From NCBI GenBank assembly GCA_030538085.1, contig JAUNUR010000024.1, forward strand, positions 1 through 39,927: a stretch of 39,927 bases of DNA, in the 5' to 3' direction. The notes under the pieces were generated by a model. It saw nothing but the letters and a program-made list of their open reading frames with translations, did no database searches and was not told the origin of the DNA. The translations under genes and the position numbers were made by a program. This document shows positions 7,139-14,594 of this stretch, piece after piece. Each line of letters starts with the position of its first letter. Within the stretch, counting starts at the first letter, position 1. This stretch comes from Pseudomonadota bacterium (lineage in GTDB: Bacteria > Pseudomonadota > Gammaproteobacteria > Burkholderiales > Burkholderiaceae_C).

Positions 7139-7957
7139 ATGACCACCCCCGCACACGGCGCGGCCACCGAGCCCGCCGTTCTGTTCGCCAAAGAGGGCGC
7201 CGTCGCCCTGCTCACGCTCAACCGTCCCGCCGCGCTCAACAGTTTCACGCGCCAGATGCACCGCGATCTGTGGGCTGTGCTCGACCAGATCGAGGCCGAT
7301 AAATCGATCCGCGCGCTGGTGCTCACCGGCGCCGGCCGCGGCTTCTGTGCCGGCGCCGACCTGTCGGAGTTCGACTTCCGCCCAGGTGAGGACATCATGT
7401 TCCGCGCCGACCCCGGCCCGGTGATCGACCAGGCCTTCAACCCCACCACACGGCGCCTGATCAACGTGCGCGTGCCCACCGTGTGCGCCGTCAACGGCGT
7501 GGCGGCGGGCGCGGGCGCGTCGGTGGCCATGGCGTGCGACATCGCCATTGCCGCGCCGGGCGCCAGCTTCATCCAGGCTTTTAGCAAAATCGGGCTGGTG
7601 CCTGACAGCGGCGGCACATGGCTGCTACCGCAACGCGTGGGCCTAGCGCGCGCCATGGCGCTGTGCATGACGGGCGACAAGCTGAGTGCCACCGATGCCA
7701 AGGCCATGGGCATGATCTGGGACGTGGCCGACGACCCCGTGGCCGCCGCCAAGGCCATGGCCGAGTGCCTGGCCGCCATGCCGACCAAGGCGCTGATCGC
7801 CACGCGCCACCTGCTGCGCAACGCGCACACGCACAGTCTGGACGAGCAACTGGACCTGGAGCGCGACGTGCAGTCGCGCCTGGGCTTCACGCACGACTAC
7901 ATCGAGGGTGTCAGCGCCTTTTTGCAGAAGCGCCCCGCGCAATTCAAGGGCGAATGA
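7139..7957 (+). CDS. paaG: Epoxyphenylacetyl-CoA isomerase PaaG
   Basis: The 272-aa crotonase-fold protein corresponds to PaaG, 2-(1,2-epoxy-1,2-dihydrophenyl)acetyl-CoA isomerase. That enzyme converts ring-1,2-epoxyphenylacetyl-CoA to the oxepin form in aerobic phenylacetate breakdown. GRGFCAGADLSEF forms the oxyanion-hole region. KIGLVPDSGGTW carries the aspartate characteristic of PaaG instead of the second glutamate of hydratases. The start at 7139 has GAGGAGA upstream. Its stop overlaps the start of paaI. It is the first gene of a paaG-paaI-paaK operon under the palindromic operator. Confidence 0.93.
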   Translation: MTTPAHGAATEPAVLFAKEGAVALLTLNRPAALNSFTRQMHRDLWAVLDQIEADKSIRALVLTGAGRGFCAGADLSEFDFRPGEDIMFRADPGPVIDQAFNPTTRRLINVRVPTVCAVNGVAAGAGASVAMACDIAIAAPGASFIQAFSKIGLVPDSGGTWLLPQRVGLARAMALCMTGDKLSATDAKAMGMIWDVADDPVAAAKAMAECLAAMPTKALIATRHLLRNAHTHSLDEQLDLERDVQSRLGFTHDYIEGVSAFLQKRPAQFKGE

Positions 7958-8424
7958 TGACGGCGCATCTTTCCGAAGCCGACGCCGCCGACCTGGCGCG
8001 CCGCGTGGGCGAATCGATGTACGCCGCCGACGCGGCGTCGAAAGACACCATGGGCATGGAGTTGATCAGCTGCCAGCCCGGCCGCGCCAGCATGCGCATG
8101 GTCGTCAAGCCCCTGCACCTGAACGGTCACAAGATTTGCCACGGTGGCTTCATCTTCACGCTGGCCGATTCCACCTTCGCCTACGCTTGCAACAGCCGCA
8201 ACCACGTCACCGTGGCCAACGGCTGCAGCATCGAGTTTCTGCGACCGGCGCACGAGGGCGATGTGCTGACCGCCGAGGGCGTCGAGCAGAACCTGGCCGG
8301 CCGCCACGGCGTCTACGACATCCGCGTCAGCAACCAGAAGGGGCAGGCGGTGGCGCTGTTCCGCGGCAAGAGCACGCAGATCAGCGGTACCGTCATCCCG
8401 GAGTCCGCAGGAGCCTCCTCATGA
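7954..8424 (+). CDS. paaI: Hydroxyphenylacetyl-CoA thioesterase PaaI
   Basis: The 156-aa protein is a hot-dog-fold thioesterase. LHLNGHKICHGGFIFTLADS contains the HGG turn and the aspartate used by PaaI-type enzymes. CSIEFLRPAHEGD is the conserved second half. In the phenylacetate pathway PaaI releases CoA from dead-end hydroxyphenylacetyl-CoA or oxidised intermediates and so prevents CoA trapping. The start is taken as the first of two tandem ATG codons (7954 and 7957), overlapping the paaG stop. Its own stop overlaps the paaK start by ATGA. Confidence 0.93.
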   Translation: MMTAHLSEADAADLARRVGESMYAADAASKDTMGMELISCQPGRASMRMVVKPLHLNGHKICHGGFIFTLADSTFAYACNSRNHVTVANGCSIEFLRPAHEGDVLTAEGVEQNLAGRHGVYDIRVSNQKGQAVALFRGKSTQISGTVIPESAGASS

Positions 8425-9722
8425 CCGACAAGACCTTTCCGCTGGAGCCGATCGAGAAAGCCAGCATCGACGAGTTGCGCGCCTTGCAACTGCAGCGGCT
8501 GAAGTGGTCGCTGGCCCACGCCTACGCCAATTCGCCGGTCTACAAGGCCAAGTTCGATGCGGCGGGCGTGCACCCGGACGACCTGCAGCAGTTGTCCGAC
8601 CTGGCCAAGTTTCCCTTCACCACCAAGAAGGATCTGCGCGACAGCTACCCCTTCGGCATGTTCGCCGTGCCGCGCGATCAGATCGTGCGCATTCACGGCA
8701 GCAGCGGTACCACCGGCAAGCCGACAGTGGTGGGCTACACGCGCAAGGACATCGACACCTGGGCTGGCGTGGTGGCGCGCAGCATCCGCGCCAGCGGGGC
8801 GCGGCCCGGCGACATGGTGCACGTGAGCTACGGGTATGGCTTGTTCACCGGCGGCCTGGGCGCGCACTACGGGGCAGAGCACCTGGGCCTCACCGTGGTG
8901 CCCTTCGGCGGCGGTCAGACCGAGCGGCAGATCCAGCTGATCCAGGACTTCCGGCCCGACATCATCATGGTCACGCCCAGCTACATGCTGGCGATTGCCG
9001 ATGAGGTGGAGCGCATGGGTCTCGACCCAAAGGAGCTGAGCCTGCGTATCGGCATCTTCGGCGCCGAGCCGTGGACCAACGAGATGCGCAGCGCCATCGA
9101 GGCGCGTATGAACATCGACGCGGTCGACATCTACGGCCTGTCGGAAGTGATGGGCCCCGGCGTGGCCAACGAATGCGTCGAGACCAAGGACGGCCCAACG
9201 ATCTGGGAAGACCACTTTTACCCCGAGATCATCGACCCCGACACCGGCGAGCCGGTGCCCGACGGGCAGGAGGGCGAGCTCGTCTTCACCAGCCTCACGA
9301 AAGAGGCGCTGCCCATCATCCGCTACCGCACGCGCGACCTCACGCGCCTGCTGCCCGGCACAGCGCGCACCATGCGCCGCATGCAGAAGATCACCGGCCG
9401 CAGCGACGACATGATGATCATCCGCGGCGTCAACGTGTTCCCGACGCAGATCGAGGAACTGCTGCTCAAGCGCCCCGAGCTGTCGCCGCACTACCAGTGC
9501 GTGCTGACGCGGGAAGGCCCCATGGACAACCTGAAGGTGGCGGTGGAATGCGCGCCGGGCGTCGACCCCGAGGGCATCGCCGCGCGCGCCGCCGCCAAGC
9601 TGCTGCAGCACGAGATCAAGGTGTACGTGGGCAGCAGCGTCGAGGTCGATCTGAAGGGTGAAGGCGGCATCGAACGCAGCGTGGGCAAGGCCAGGCGGGT
9701 GGTCGATCTGCGGCCGAAGTAA
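8421..9722 (+). CDS. paaK: Phenylacetate-CoA ligase PaaK
   Basis: The 433-aa adenylate-forming ligase activates phenylacetate to phenylacetyl-CoA with ATP, the entry step of the pathway. The P-loop-like motif GSSGTTGKPTVVGYT lies at about residues 93-107. IYGLSEVMGPG and the acyl-adenylate motif TGRSDDMMIIRGVNVFP follow. The length and ends match PaaK. The ATGA overlap with paaI shows translational coupling. No paaABCDE or paaZ gene is within the window, so the ring-epoxidation and ring-opening steps must be encoded elsewhere. Confidence 0.96.
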   Translation: MTDKTFPLEPIEKASIDELRALQLQRLKWSLAHAYANSPVYKAKFDAAGVHPDDLQQLSDLAKFPFTTKKDLRDSYPFGMFAVPRDQIVRIHGSSGTTGKPTVVGYTRKDIDTWAGVVARSIRASGARPGDMVHVSYGYGLFTGGLGAHYGAEHLGLTVVPFGGGQTERQIQLIQDFRPDIIMVTPSYMLAIADEVERMGLDPKELSLRIGIFGAEPWTNEMRSAIEARMNIDAVDIYGLSEVMGPGVANECVETKDGPTIWEDHFYPEIIDPDTGEPVPDGQEGELVFTSLTKEALPIIRYRTRDLTRLLPGTARTMRRMQKITGRSDDMMIIRGVNVFPTQIEELLLKRPELSPHYQCVLTREGPMDNLKVAVECAPGVDPEGIAARAAAKLLQHEIKVYVGSSVEVDLKGEGGIERSVGKARRVVDLRPK

Positions 9723-9737
9723 TCACTCCGCGGCTTG

Positions 9738-9975
9738 AACCTAGAAACGGCAGTTGACCTCTCGCCATCCTTGGACAACTGGCATGAGCACTGATTTTCA
9801 CAGCTTCGATCACATTCACCTGTTGGGTGAGCGCGCTATGCACCCGATCGCACCGCGCTGGGCGTGCCATGCCGCGTTGCTCGTCCTTGCAGGCACGAGC
9901 CAGCCACGTCCTCGCGTCTTGCCTGACACGCCCATCACGGCACGCTCGGGCGCATCCAACTGCCGTTTCTAGGTT
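9738..9975. mobile_element. MITE-like repeat, long copy
   Basis: The element begins with AACCTAGAAACGGCAGTTG (9738-9756) and ends with its perfect reverse complement (9957-9975). These are 19-bp terminal inverted repeats around 200 bp with no transposase. A related copy lies at 36844-37030. The shared inner part includes GGGTGAGCGCGCTATGCAC and GGCACGCTCGGGCGCATCC. This copy carries about 70 bp (around 9873-9943) that the other lacks. TTGA flanks both ends. Confidence 0.8.
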
Positions 9976-10089
9976 GATTCCAATTCCAGATCAAAGCTGC
10001 CATATCTCGTCATTCCGGCGAAGGCCGGAATCCAAACGGCGTGCGCCGGGACGACGGTTATGAACGCCCTGAAGTGGAGATGGAATCAG
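9976..10089. repeat. REP/BIME-like repeat, copy 1
   Basis: The element runs from GATTCCAATTCCAGATCAAA to GTGGAGATGGAATCAG, abutting the MITE-like repeat on its left. The core holds CGTCATTCCGGCGAAGGCCG, a hairpin with CCGGC-type arms. The first 36 bases closely match the start of the repeat at 16196-16292. No gene is present. Confidence 0.8.
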
Positions 10090-10112
10090 GGCCAGCAGTG
10101 CCATGGTTCCAT

Positions 10113-10604
10113 TCATGACGTTGCCAGCGCGAGCTTCTCCGGCCACAGGTAGAGCAGCGCCACCGTCATCACCACATAGCGCGTGAACTTGCCCGCCGCC
10201 ATCCAGGCGGTGCAGGGGGCCAGGGGCATGCGCAGCCAGCCGGCCACGGCGCACAGTGGATCGCCGATGACAGGCAAGAAAGACAGAAAGCACGCCGGCG
10301 GGCCGATGCGCCGCAGCCAGTCGAGCGCGCGTAAGTGCGTGGGCGAGTGGCGCCACTTGTCCACCACCTGGTGCGCGCCCAGCCCCATCCACCAAGTCAC
10401 CACGCCGCCCAGCGTGTTGCCAACGGTGGCCACCCCGATGGTGGGCCAGAACAGGTGCGGGCTGAGCTTGATCAGTCCGAACACCGCCGGCTCGGAGCCG
10501 AAGGGCAGCAGCGTGGCCGCCAGGAAGGAAACCACGAACACGGTCGACAGGCCGTATTCGGGCAGCGTGAGCAGGTCAAGCAGTTGATGTAACCAAGCGT
10601 CCAT
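10113..10604 (-). CDS. YqaA/DedA-like small membrane protein
   Basis: The 163-aa product (from MDAWLHQLLDLL) belongs to the YqaA group of small integral membrane proteins related to DedA/SNARE-associated proteins. It shows GLSTVFVVSFLAATLLPFGS, then the glycine-rich IGVATVGNTLGGVVTWWMG. FLSFLPVIGDPLCAVAGWLRMP follows and matches the conserved proline/glycine loop. About four membrane segments are visible. The frame also allows starts at 10691 and 10655, but none of the starts has a convincing ribosome site; 10604 gives the family's usual N-terminus. The family's role is unclear, with membrane homeostasis or lipid transport suggested for relatives. Confidence 0.8.
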   Translation of the reverse strand: MDAWLHQLLDLLTLPEYGLSTVFVVSFLAATLLPFGSEPAVFGLIKLSPHLFWPTIGVATVGNTLGGVVTWWMGLGAHQVVDKWRHSPTHLRALDWLRRIGPPACFLSFLPVIGDPLCAVAGWLRMPLAPCTAWMAAGKFTRYVVMTVALLYLWPEKLALATS

Positions 10605-10674
10605 TGAGGAGGTCGAGCCGTGGGCCGGCGCATTGTAGGCAGCGGTGAAGCCTCTCATGCGTATTGGCTGTCGA

Positions 10675-10750
10675 AATGACAAATGGCTCATTCGTCATTT
10701 GTCATGCGGCGCCAGCCGCGGTCATTGGTCATCGTCTTGAACGCAAAACG
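10675..10750 (+). repeat. Dispersed repeat, copy A
   Basis: Positions 10693-10750 match the reverse complement of 29521-29578 at 52 of 58 bases. The leading AATGACAAA (10675-10683) is shared as well. Inside, ATGACAAATG (10676-10685) and CATTTGTCAT (10696-10705) form a perfect 10-bp inverted repeat with a 10-nt loop. The repeat lies between the YqaA-like gene and the TetR gene. Confidence 0.75.
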
Positions 10751-10768
10751 GCATCAAGGCTGAACCAG

Positions 10769-10815
10769 CCTGGAGCATTTCCAGGACAAATTCATGCTAA
10801 CCTCTAAAAATAGAG
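10769..10815. promoter_or_regulatory. Two short palindromes before the tetR start
   Basis: CCTGGA-GCATT-TCCAGG (10769-10785) and CTCTA-AAAA-TAGAG (10802-10815) precede the TetR start codon at 10816. The second ends directly at the ATG, so it could mask the ribosome site or be an operator half. The short AT-rich stretch may contain the promoter. This is inference from symmetry alone. Confidence 0.35.
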
Positions 10816-11487
10816 ATGACTATAAATATAGACAGTAATCAATTTTCACGCCGAGAGCGCAAGGCCGCCGCCACGCGCGTGGGCCTGGTGCAGGCTCTGG
10901 CGGAGCGGCTGGATGCGCGCTCGCTCGACGCGATTTCGGTGCGTGAACTGGCCGAGGCGGTGGACGTGTCGGATGCCACGTTCTTCAACTACTTCGCCAC
11001 CAAGCTGGAACTGGCGCTGTACTTCATCCAGCTCTGGTCGCTGGACGTGGGCGCGCGCGCCGAGCAGGCGCTGGCCGAGGGCAGCGTGCGGCAGGCGGTG
11101 GACGAAGTGTTCAACGTCACCGCGGCGGGGGTGCGCGAGCGGCCCGGCCTGTTTGGCGAAATCATCGCCGTGCAGGCGCGGCTGCCCGCCGATGCCGCCT
11201 GGCGCGACGTGCCGCTCTTGGATCGCCTGCTGGTCTGGCCCGACCGGCCCGAGGTGCTGGCGCAATCCGGTCAGGGCCTGGACGGGCTGTTCCCACGCCT
11301 GATCGCCGAGGCCGTGGCGCGCGGCGAACTGCCACCGGATGCCGATCAATCCGCTGGCCTGTTGGGGCTGGTGTCGATCTTTTTCGGGGTGCCACTGGTA
11401 TTGGCGCGCCGCGCGCCCGAGGCGGTGCAGGGCGCCTACGCCCACCAGTTGCGGCTGTGGTGGCGGGCGCATGGCGGCGATGGGTGA
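10816..11487 (+). CDS. TetR-family transcriptional regulator
   Basis: The 223-aa protein has a TetR N-terminal DNA-binding domain: RRERKAAATRVGLVQALAERL, then ISVRELAEAVDVSDATFFNYFATKLELA with the helix-turn-helix (given in parts; about residues 10-65). The recognition helix VSDATFFNYFATK is typical. The C-terminal ligand region (70-223) is not assigned to a subfamily. The start MTINIDSNQFS at 10816 is AT-rich, unlike the rest of the gene. It could control the neighbouring acyltransferase-like gene downstream or the divergent YqaA-like gene. There is no evidence that it is the phenylacetate repressor. Confidence 0.9.
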   Translation: MTINIDSNQFSRRERKAAATRVGLVQALAERLDARSLDAISVRELAEAVDVSDATFFNYFATKLELALYFIQLWSLDVGARAEQALAEGSVRQAVDEVFNVTAAGVRERPGLFGEIIAVQARLPADAAWRDVPLLDRLLVWPDRPEVLAQSGQGLDGLFPRLIAEAVARGELPPDADQSAGLLGLVSIFFGVPLVLARRAPEAVQGAYAHQLRLWWRAHGGDG

Positions 11488-11540
11488 TGGCGGCGGGATT
11501 GTCGTGCCTCGCTCCTGGCGGCCAGACTCTCGAATACCGC

Positions 11541-11620
11541 TTGTGGGCGCGGCCTTGGCCGCGATAAGGGGCACGCTCCACGCCGCCATCGCCATCGCGG
11601 GCAAGCCTGCTTCCACACAA
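11541..11620. repeat. BIME-like inverted repeat
   Basis: The arms are TTGTGGGCGCGGCCTTGGCC (11541-11560, continuing GCGAT) and, inverted, ATCGCGGGCAAGCCTGCTTC (11594-11613, continuing CACACAA). They resemble the GCGGGCTTGCCCGCGAT-type REP units I know from Pseudomonas. They are imperfect mirror copies separated by about 28 bp. The element sits between the tetR stop and the Lnt-like gene. Confidence 0.65.
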
Positions 11621-11658
11621 ACCCAGCTCCGATCCATCCCGTGCAGAGCCCACCCACC

Positions 11659-13116
11659 ATGACCATCCACCGCACGCTCACCGACCGTTTTTCCACCCGC
11701 GCCTTGCTGCTGATCGGCGGCGTGCTCATCGTTGCCTGCGCCTACCGCTGGGCGATTCCGGCGTTGACCTGGGTGGCGCTGGTGCCCTGGCTGGTGGTGG
11801 CGCGCCGGTTGCGCGGCGCGCGGGGATGGCTGGGCTTGCTGGCGGTGGTGACGCTGGCGGTGCACCTGCAAATCACCAAGATCATCACGCCCCCTGTTCC
11901 ACTGATGATGGTGCTGGGCTTCGCGCCGCCGATGGCGCTGGGCATCTGGGCGGTGCTGGCGGCGTCGGAGTGGCTTCGCCGCCGCACGGGCGAGGCCGCT
12001 GGCGTGGCGGCCTTCGTGGGGCTGACCATCGTGTCCGAGTGGCTGACCTACGCCCACAGCCCGATGGGCATGTGGGGAACCGCGGCCTCGATGCTCGCCG
12101 ACGACCTGCTCCTGCTGCAACTGACGGCGTTGACCGGCATCGCGGGCATCGGCGCGCTGGTGGCGCTGTCGAACGCGCTGCTGGCATGGGCGCTCACGCG
12201 GCCTCGGCCGCGTATGGCGCTGCGCCCGCTGTTGGGCATGGCGGCGCTGTTGCTGCTGGTGTATGGCTGGGGCGCGGTGCGCGTGCTCCAGCCCAGTCCC
12301 GGCGATGTGTTGCGCGTGGCCGCCATCACCACATCGATGGGGCTGGATGGCGGCCTGCCAGCGCCCGAAGCGCTGGCCGCCAACACCCGCGCGCTGCTGG
12401 CGCGCACGCGCACCGCGGCTGAGCAGGGCGCGCGGTTCATCGTCTGGAATGAAGCCGCCACCGTGGTGCTGCCCGGCGACGAAGCCGCGCTGCTGGCCGA
12501 AGGCGCCGAGCTGGCGCGCGCGCAGGGGGTGGAGCTGGTGCTGGCCTATGCGGCGATTGTCTCGCGCGAACCGCTGATGCTGGACAACAAGTACGTCTGG
12601 TTTGGCGCCGATGGCCAGCCCATCGAAACCTACCGCAAGCACCACCCCGTGCCGGGAGAACCATCGCTGACCGGCGACGAGCCGCTGCGCGTTCACCCGC
12701 GCCCCTGGGGCCGTGCGGCGGGCGCCATCTGCTACGACTACGACTTTCCCGCGCTGGGCCGCGCGCATGCGCGGCAGGGCGCGGCACTGGTGGCGCTGCC
12801 CGCGTCCGATTGGCTGGGCATTCAGCCGCTGCACACGCGCATGGCGCGCATCCGTGCCATCGAAGGCGGCTTTGCGCTGGTGCGGGCCACGCGCTGGGGT
12901 GAATCGGCGGTGTTCGACGCGCATGGCCGCCTGCGCGCTTCCATGCCGGGCCACGAACCGCACGGCCACCTGCTGCACGCCAGCGTGCCGGTGCGGCAAG
13001 TACCCACGCTCTACACCCGCTGGGGCGACCTGCCCATGCTGGCGCTGGCGGGCGGTTTGCTGGCCTGGGTGGCGTGGCGGTGGCGCCGGGCGGCTGCCAA
13101 GACAGCGCCAGCATGA
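11659..13116 (+). CDS. Lnt-like membrane nitrilase / N-acyltransferase
   Basis: The 485-aa protein has an N-terminal membrane half (about residues 15-210, six or so hydrophobic segments) and a C-terminal nitrilase domain. This is the architecture of apolipoprotein N-acyltransferase. The expected Glu-Lys-Cys triad is present as E265 (WNEAATVV), K327 (YRKHHPVPGE) and C358 (ICYDYDFP). A last hydrophobic segment (LPMLALAGGLLAWVAWRW) precedes a basic tail, again as in Lnt. The overall sequence is diverged from canonical Lnt, so a second, specialised acyltransferase is possible. The start ATG at 11659 was chosen; a GTG at 11641 is also open. The gene follows tetR across a BIME-like repeat. Confidence 0.8.
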   Translation: MTIHRTLTDRFSTRALLLIGGVLIVACAYRWAIPALTWVALVPWLVVARRLRGARGWLGLLAVVTLAVHLQITKIITPPVPLMMVLGFAPPMALGIWAVLAASEWLRRRTGEAAGVAAFVGLTIVSEWLTYAHSPMGMWGTAASMLADDLLLLQLTALTGIAGIGALVALSNALLAWALTRPRPRMALRPLLGMAALLLLVYGWGAVRVLQPSPGDVLRVAAITTSMGLDGGLPAPEALAANTRALLARTRTAAEQGARFIVWNEAATVVLPGDEAALLAEGAELARAQGVELVLAYAAIVSREPLMLDNKYVWFGADGQPIETYRKHHPVPGEPSLTGDEPLRVHPRPWGRAAGAICYDYDFPALGRAHARQGAALVALPASDWLGIQPLHTRMARIRAIEGGFALVRATRWGESAVFDAHGRLRASMPGHEPHGHLLHASVPVRQVPTLYTRWGDLPMLALAGGLLAWVAWRWRRAAAKTAPA

Positions 13117-13233
13117 CCCACGCACCGTGCGCGGCCAGGGTTTCAACTGCTGAAATTTTGGGCAGGTAAACTTGCTGCTCCCCCCTGCCGACAGCCCGCC
13201 TTGCCCGCCCCTCGTCCCGTCACCGCCGACCCC

Positions 13234-14271
13234 ATGCACATCGGCCCACACACCGTGCCCAACCGCCTGTTCGTGGCCCCCATGGCGGGGGTGACGGATC
13301 GGCCGTTCCGCCAGCTGTGCCGCGCTTTTGGCGCCGGTTATGCGGTGAGCGAGATGGTGACCTCGCGCAAGGATTTGTGGCACACGCTCAAGACCTCGCG
13401 CCGCGCCGACCACGCGGGTGAGCCGGGCCCCATCGCGGTGCAGATCGCCGGCACCGACGCGGCCATGATGGCCGAGGCCGCGCGCCACAACATCGACCGC
13501 GGCGCGCAGATCATCGACATCAACATGGGTTGTCCGGCCAAGAAGGTGTGCAACAAATGGGCCGGCAGCGCGCTGATGCAGGACGAGGCACTGGCGCTTT
13601 CGATCATCCAGGCCGTGGTGGCGGCTTGTTCGCCGCACGGCGTGCCGGTGACGCTGAAAATGCGCACTGGCTGGTGCGCTCGGATGAAAAACGCCCTTGA
13701 CATTGCCCGCGCCGCCGAGAACGCTGGTGTGCGGATGGTGACGGTGCATGGCCGCACGCGCGAGCAGGGCTATCGTGGAGAGGCCGAGTATGAAACCATG
13801 GCCGCCGTCAAGGCCGCGCTGAAGATTCCGGTGGTGGCCAATGGCGACATCGACTCACCCGAGAAAGCCGCCGCCGTGCTGCGCGCCACCGGCGCCGACG
13901 CGCTGATGATCGGCCGCGCCGCACAGGGCAGGCCATGGATATTCCGCGAGGTGGCGCACTTTCTCGCCACGGGCCAGCACCTGGCACCGCCGCTGGTGCT
14001 GGAAGTGCGCCGGGCCTTGCTTGATCATTTGCAGGACCACTACGCCCTGTATGGCGAATTCACCGGCGTGCGTTCGGCGCGCAAGCACATCGGCTGGTAC
14101 GTGCGCGATCTGCCGGGTGGCGTGGCCTTTCGCGCGCGCATGAACGGCATCGACGGCGCGGCGTTGCAGTGGCAAGCCGTGGCCGATTATTTCGAGGAAC
14201 TGGCTGACGGCCACGAGCGCTTGCCCACGGCATCCGCCGCCCAGTTCGCGGGAGCATTGGAGGCCCGCTAG
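13234..14271 (+). CDS. dusB: tRNA-dihydrouridine synthase B
   Basis: The 345-aa flavoprotein reduces specific uridines in the tRNA D-loop. NRLFVAPMAGVTDRPFR opens the TIM barrel. INMGCPAKKVCNKWAGSALM contains the catalytic cysteine, and DALMIGRAAQGRPWIF forms the FMN phosphate site. The ATG at 13234 (MHIGPHTVPN) is preferred to an in-frame TTG at 13201. fis follows after 4 bp, the classic dusB-fis operon of Proteobacteria. Confidence 0.95.
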   Translation: MHIGPHTVPNRLFVAPMAGVTDRPFRQLCRAFGAGYAVSEMVTSRKDLWHTLKTSRRADHAGEPGPIAVQIAGTDAAMMAEAARHNIDRGAQIIDINMGCPAKKVCNKWAGSALMQDEALALSIIQAVVAACSPHGVPVTLKMRTGWCARMKNALDIARAAENAGVRMVTVHGRTREQGYRGEAEYETMAAVKAALKIPVVANGDIDSPEKAAAVLRATGADALMIGRAAQGRPWIFREVAHFLATGQHLAPPLVLEVRRALLDHLQDHYALYGEFTGVRSARKHIGWYVRDLPGGVAFRARMNGIDGAALQWQAVADYFEELADGHERLPTASAAQFAGALEAR

Positions 14272-14275
14272 AACC

Positions 14276-14509
14276 ATGAGCAGGAAAAACATCGAGGAGT
14301 GCGTGCGCGACAACCTGGAGGCGTACTTTCGTGATCTGCGCGGCACCGAGCCAGGGGGGCTGTACGACATGGTGATGCACGTGGTGGAAAAGCCGCTGCT
14401 CGAAGTGGTGATGCAGCAGGCCGACCACAACCAGTCGCGCGCCGCCGAGTGGCTGGGCATGAACCGCAACACCTTGCGCAAGAAGCTGGTGGAACACAAG
14501 CTGATCTGA
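14276..14509 (+). CDS. fis: Fis-family nucleoid protein
   Basis: The 77-aa product is a Fis-family DNA-binding protein. The C-terminal helix-turn-helix reads QSRAAEWLGMNRNTLRKKL, the hallmark of Fis and NtrC-type DNA-binding ends. The N-terminal region is shorter than in E. coli Fis (98 aa), as is usual in Betaproteobacteria. It lies 4 bp behind dusB and is cotranscribed. Fis bends DNA and regulates growth-phase genes and site-specific recombination. Confidence 0.93.
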   Translation: MSRKNIEECVRDNLEAYFRDLRGTEPGGLYDMVMHVVEKPLLEVVMQQADHNQSRAAEWLGMNRNTLRKKLVEHKLI

Positions 14510-14594
14510 TGAGCGGATCACCCGTCAGCCATCATTTCGTCATTGACGCCGCGTGAGCGGCCAAGTCATTCCGTCTTTTTTCATGGGTACTGAT

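Noticed and set aside
9616-9870. Minus-strand frame through the MITE-like copy with a similar start in the other copy ([15 protein letters not shown])
   Set aside because: The similarity follows from the DNA repeat; the frame runs out into paaK and differs after the shared part, so no element protein is supported.
10846-13749. A 967-codon minus-strand open frame
   Set aside because: It runs across tetR, the Lnt-like gene and dusB on the other strand; the composition is typical of a GC-rich antisense frame.
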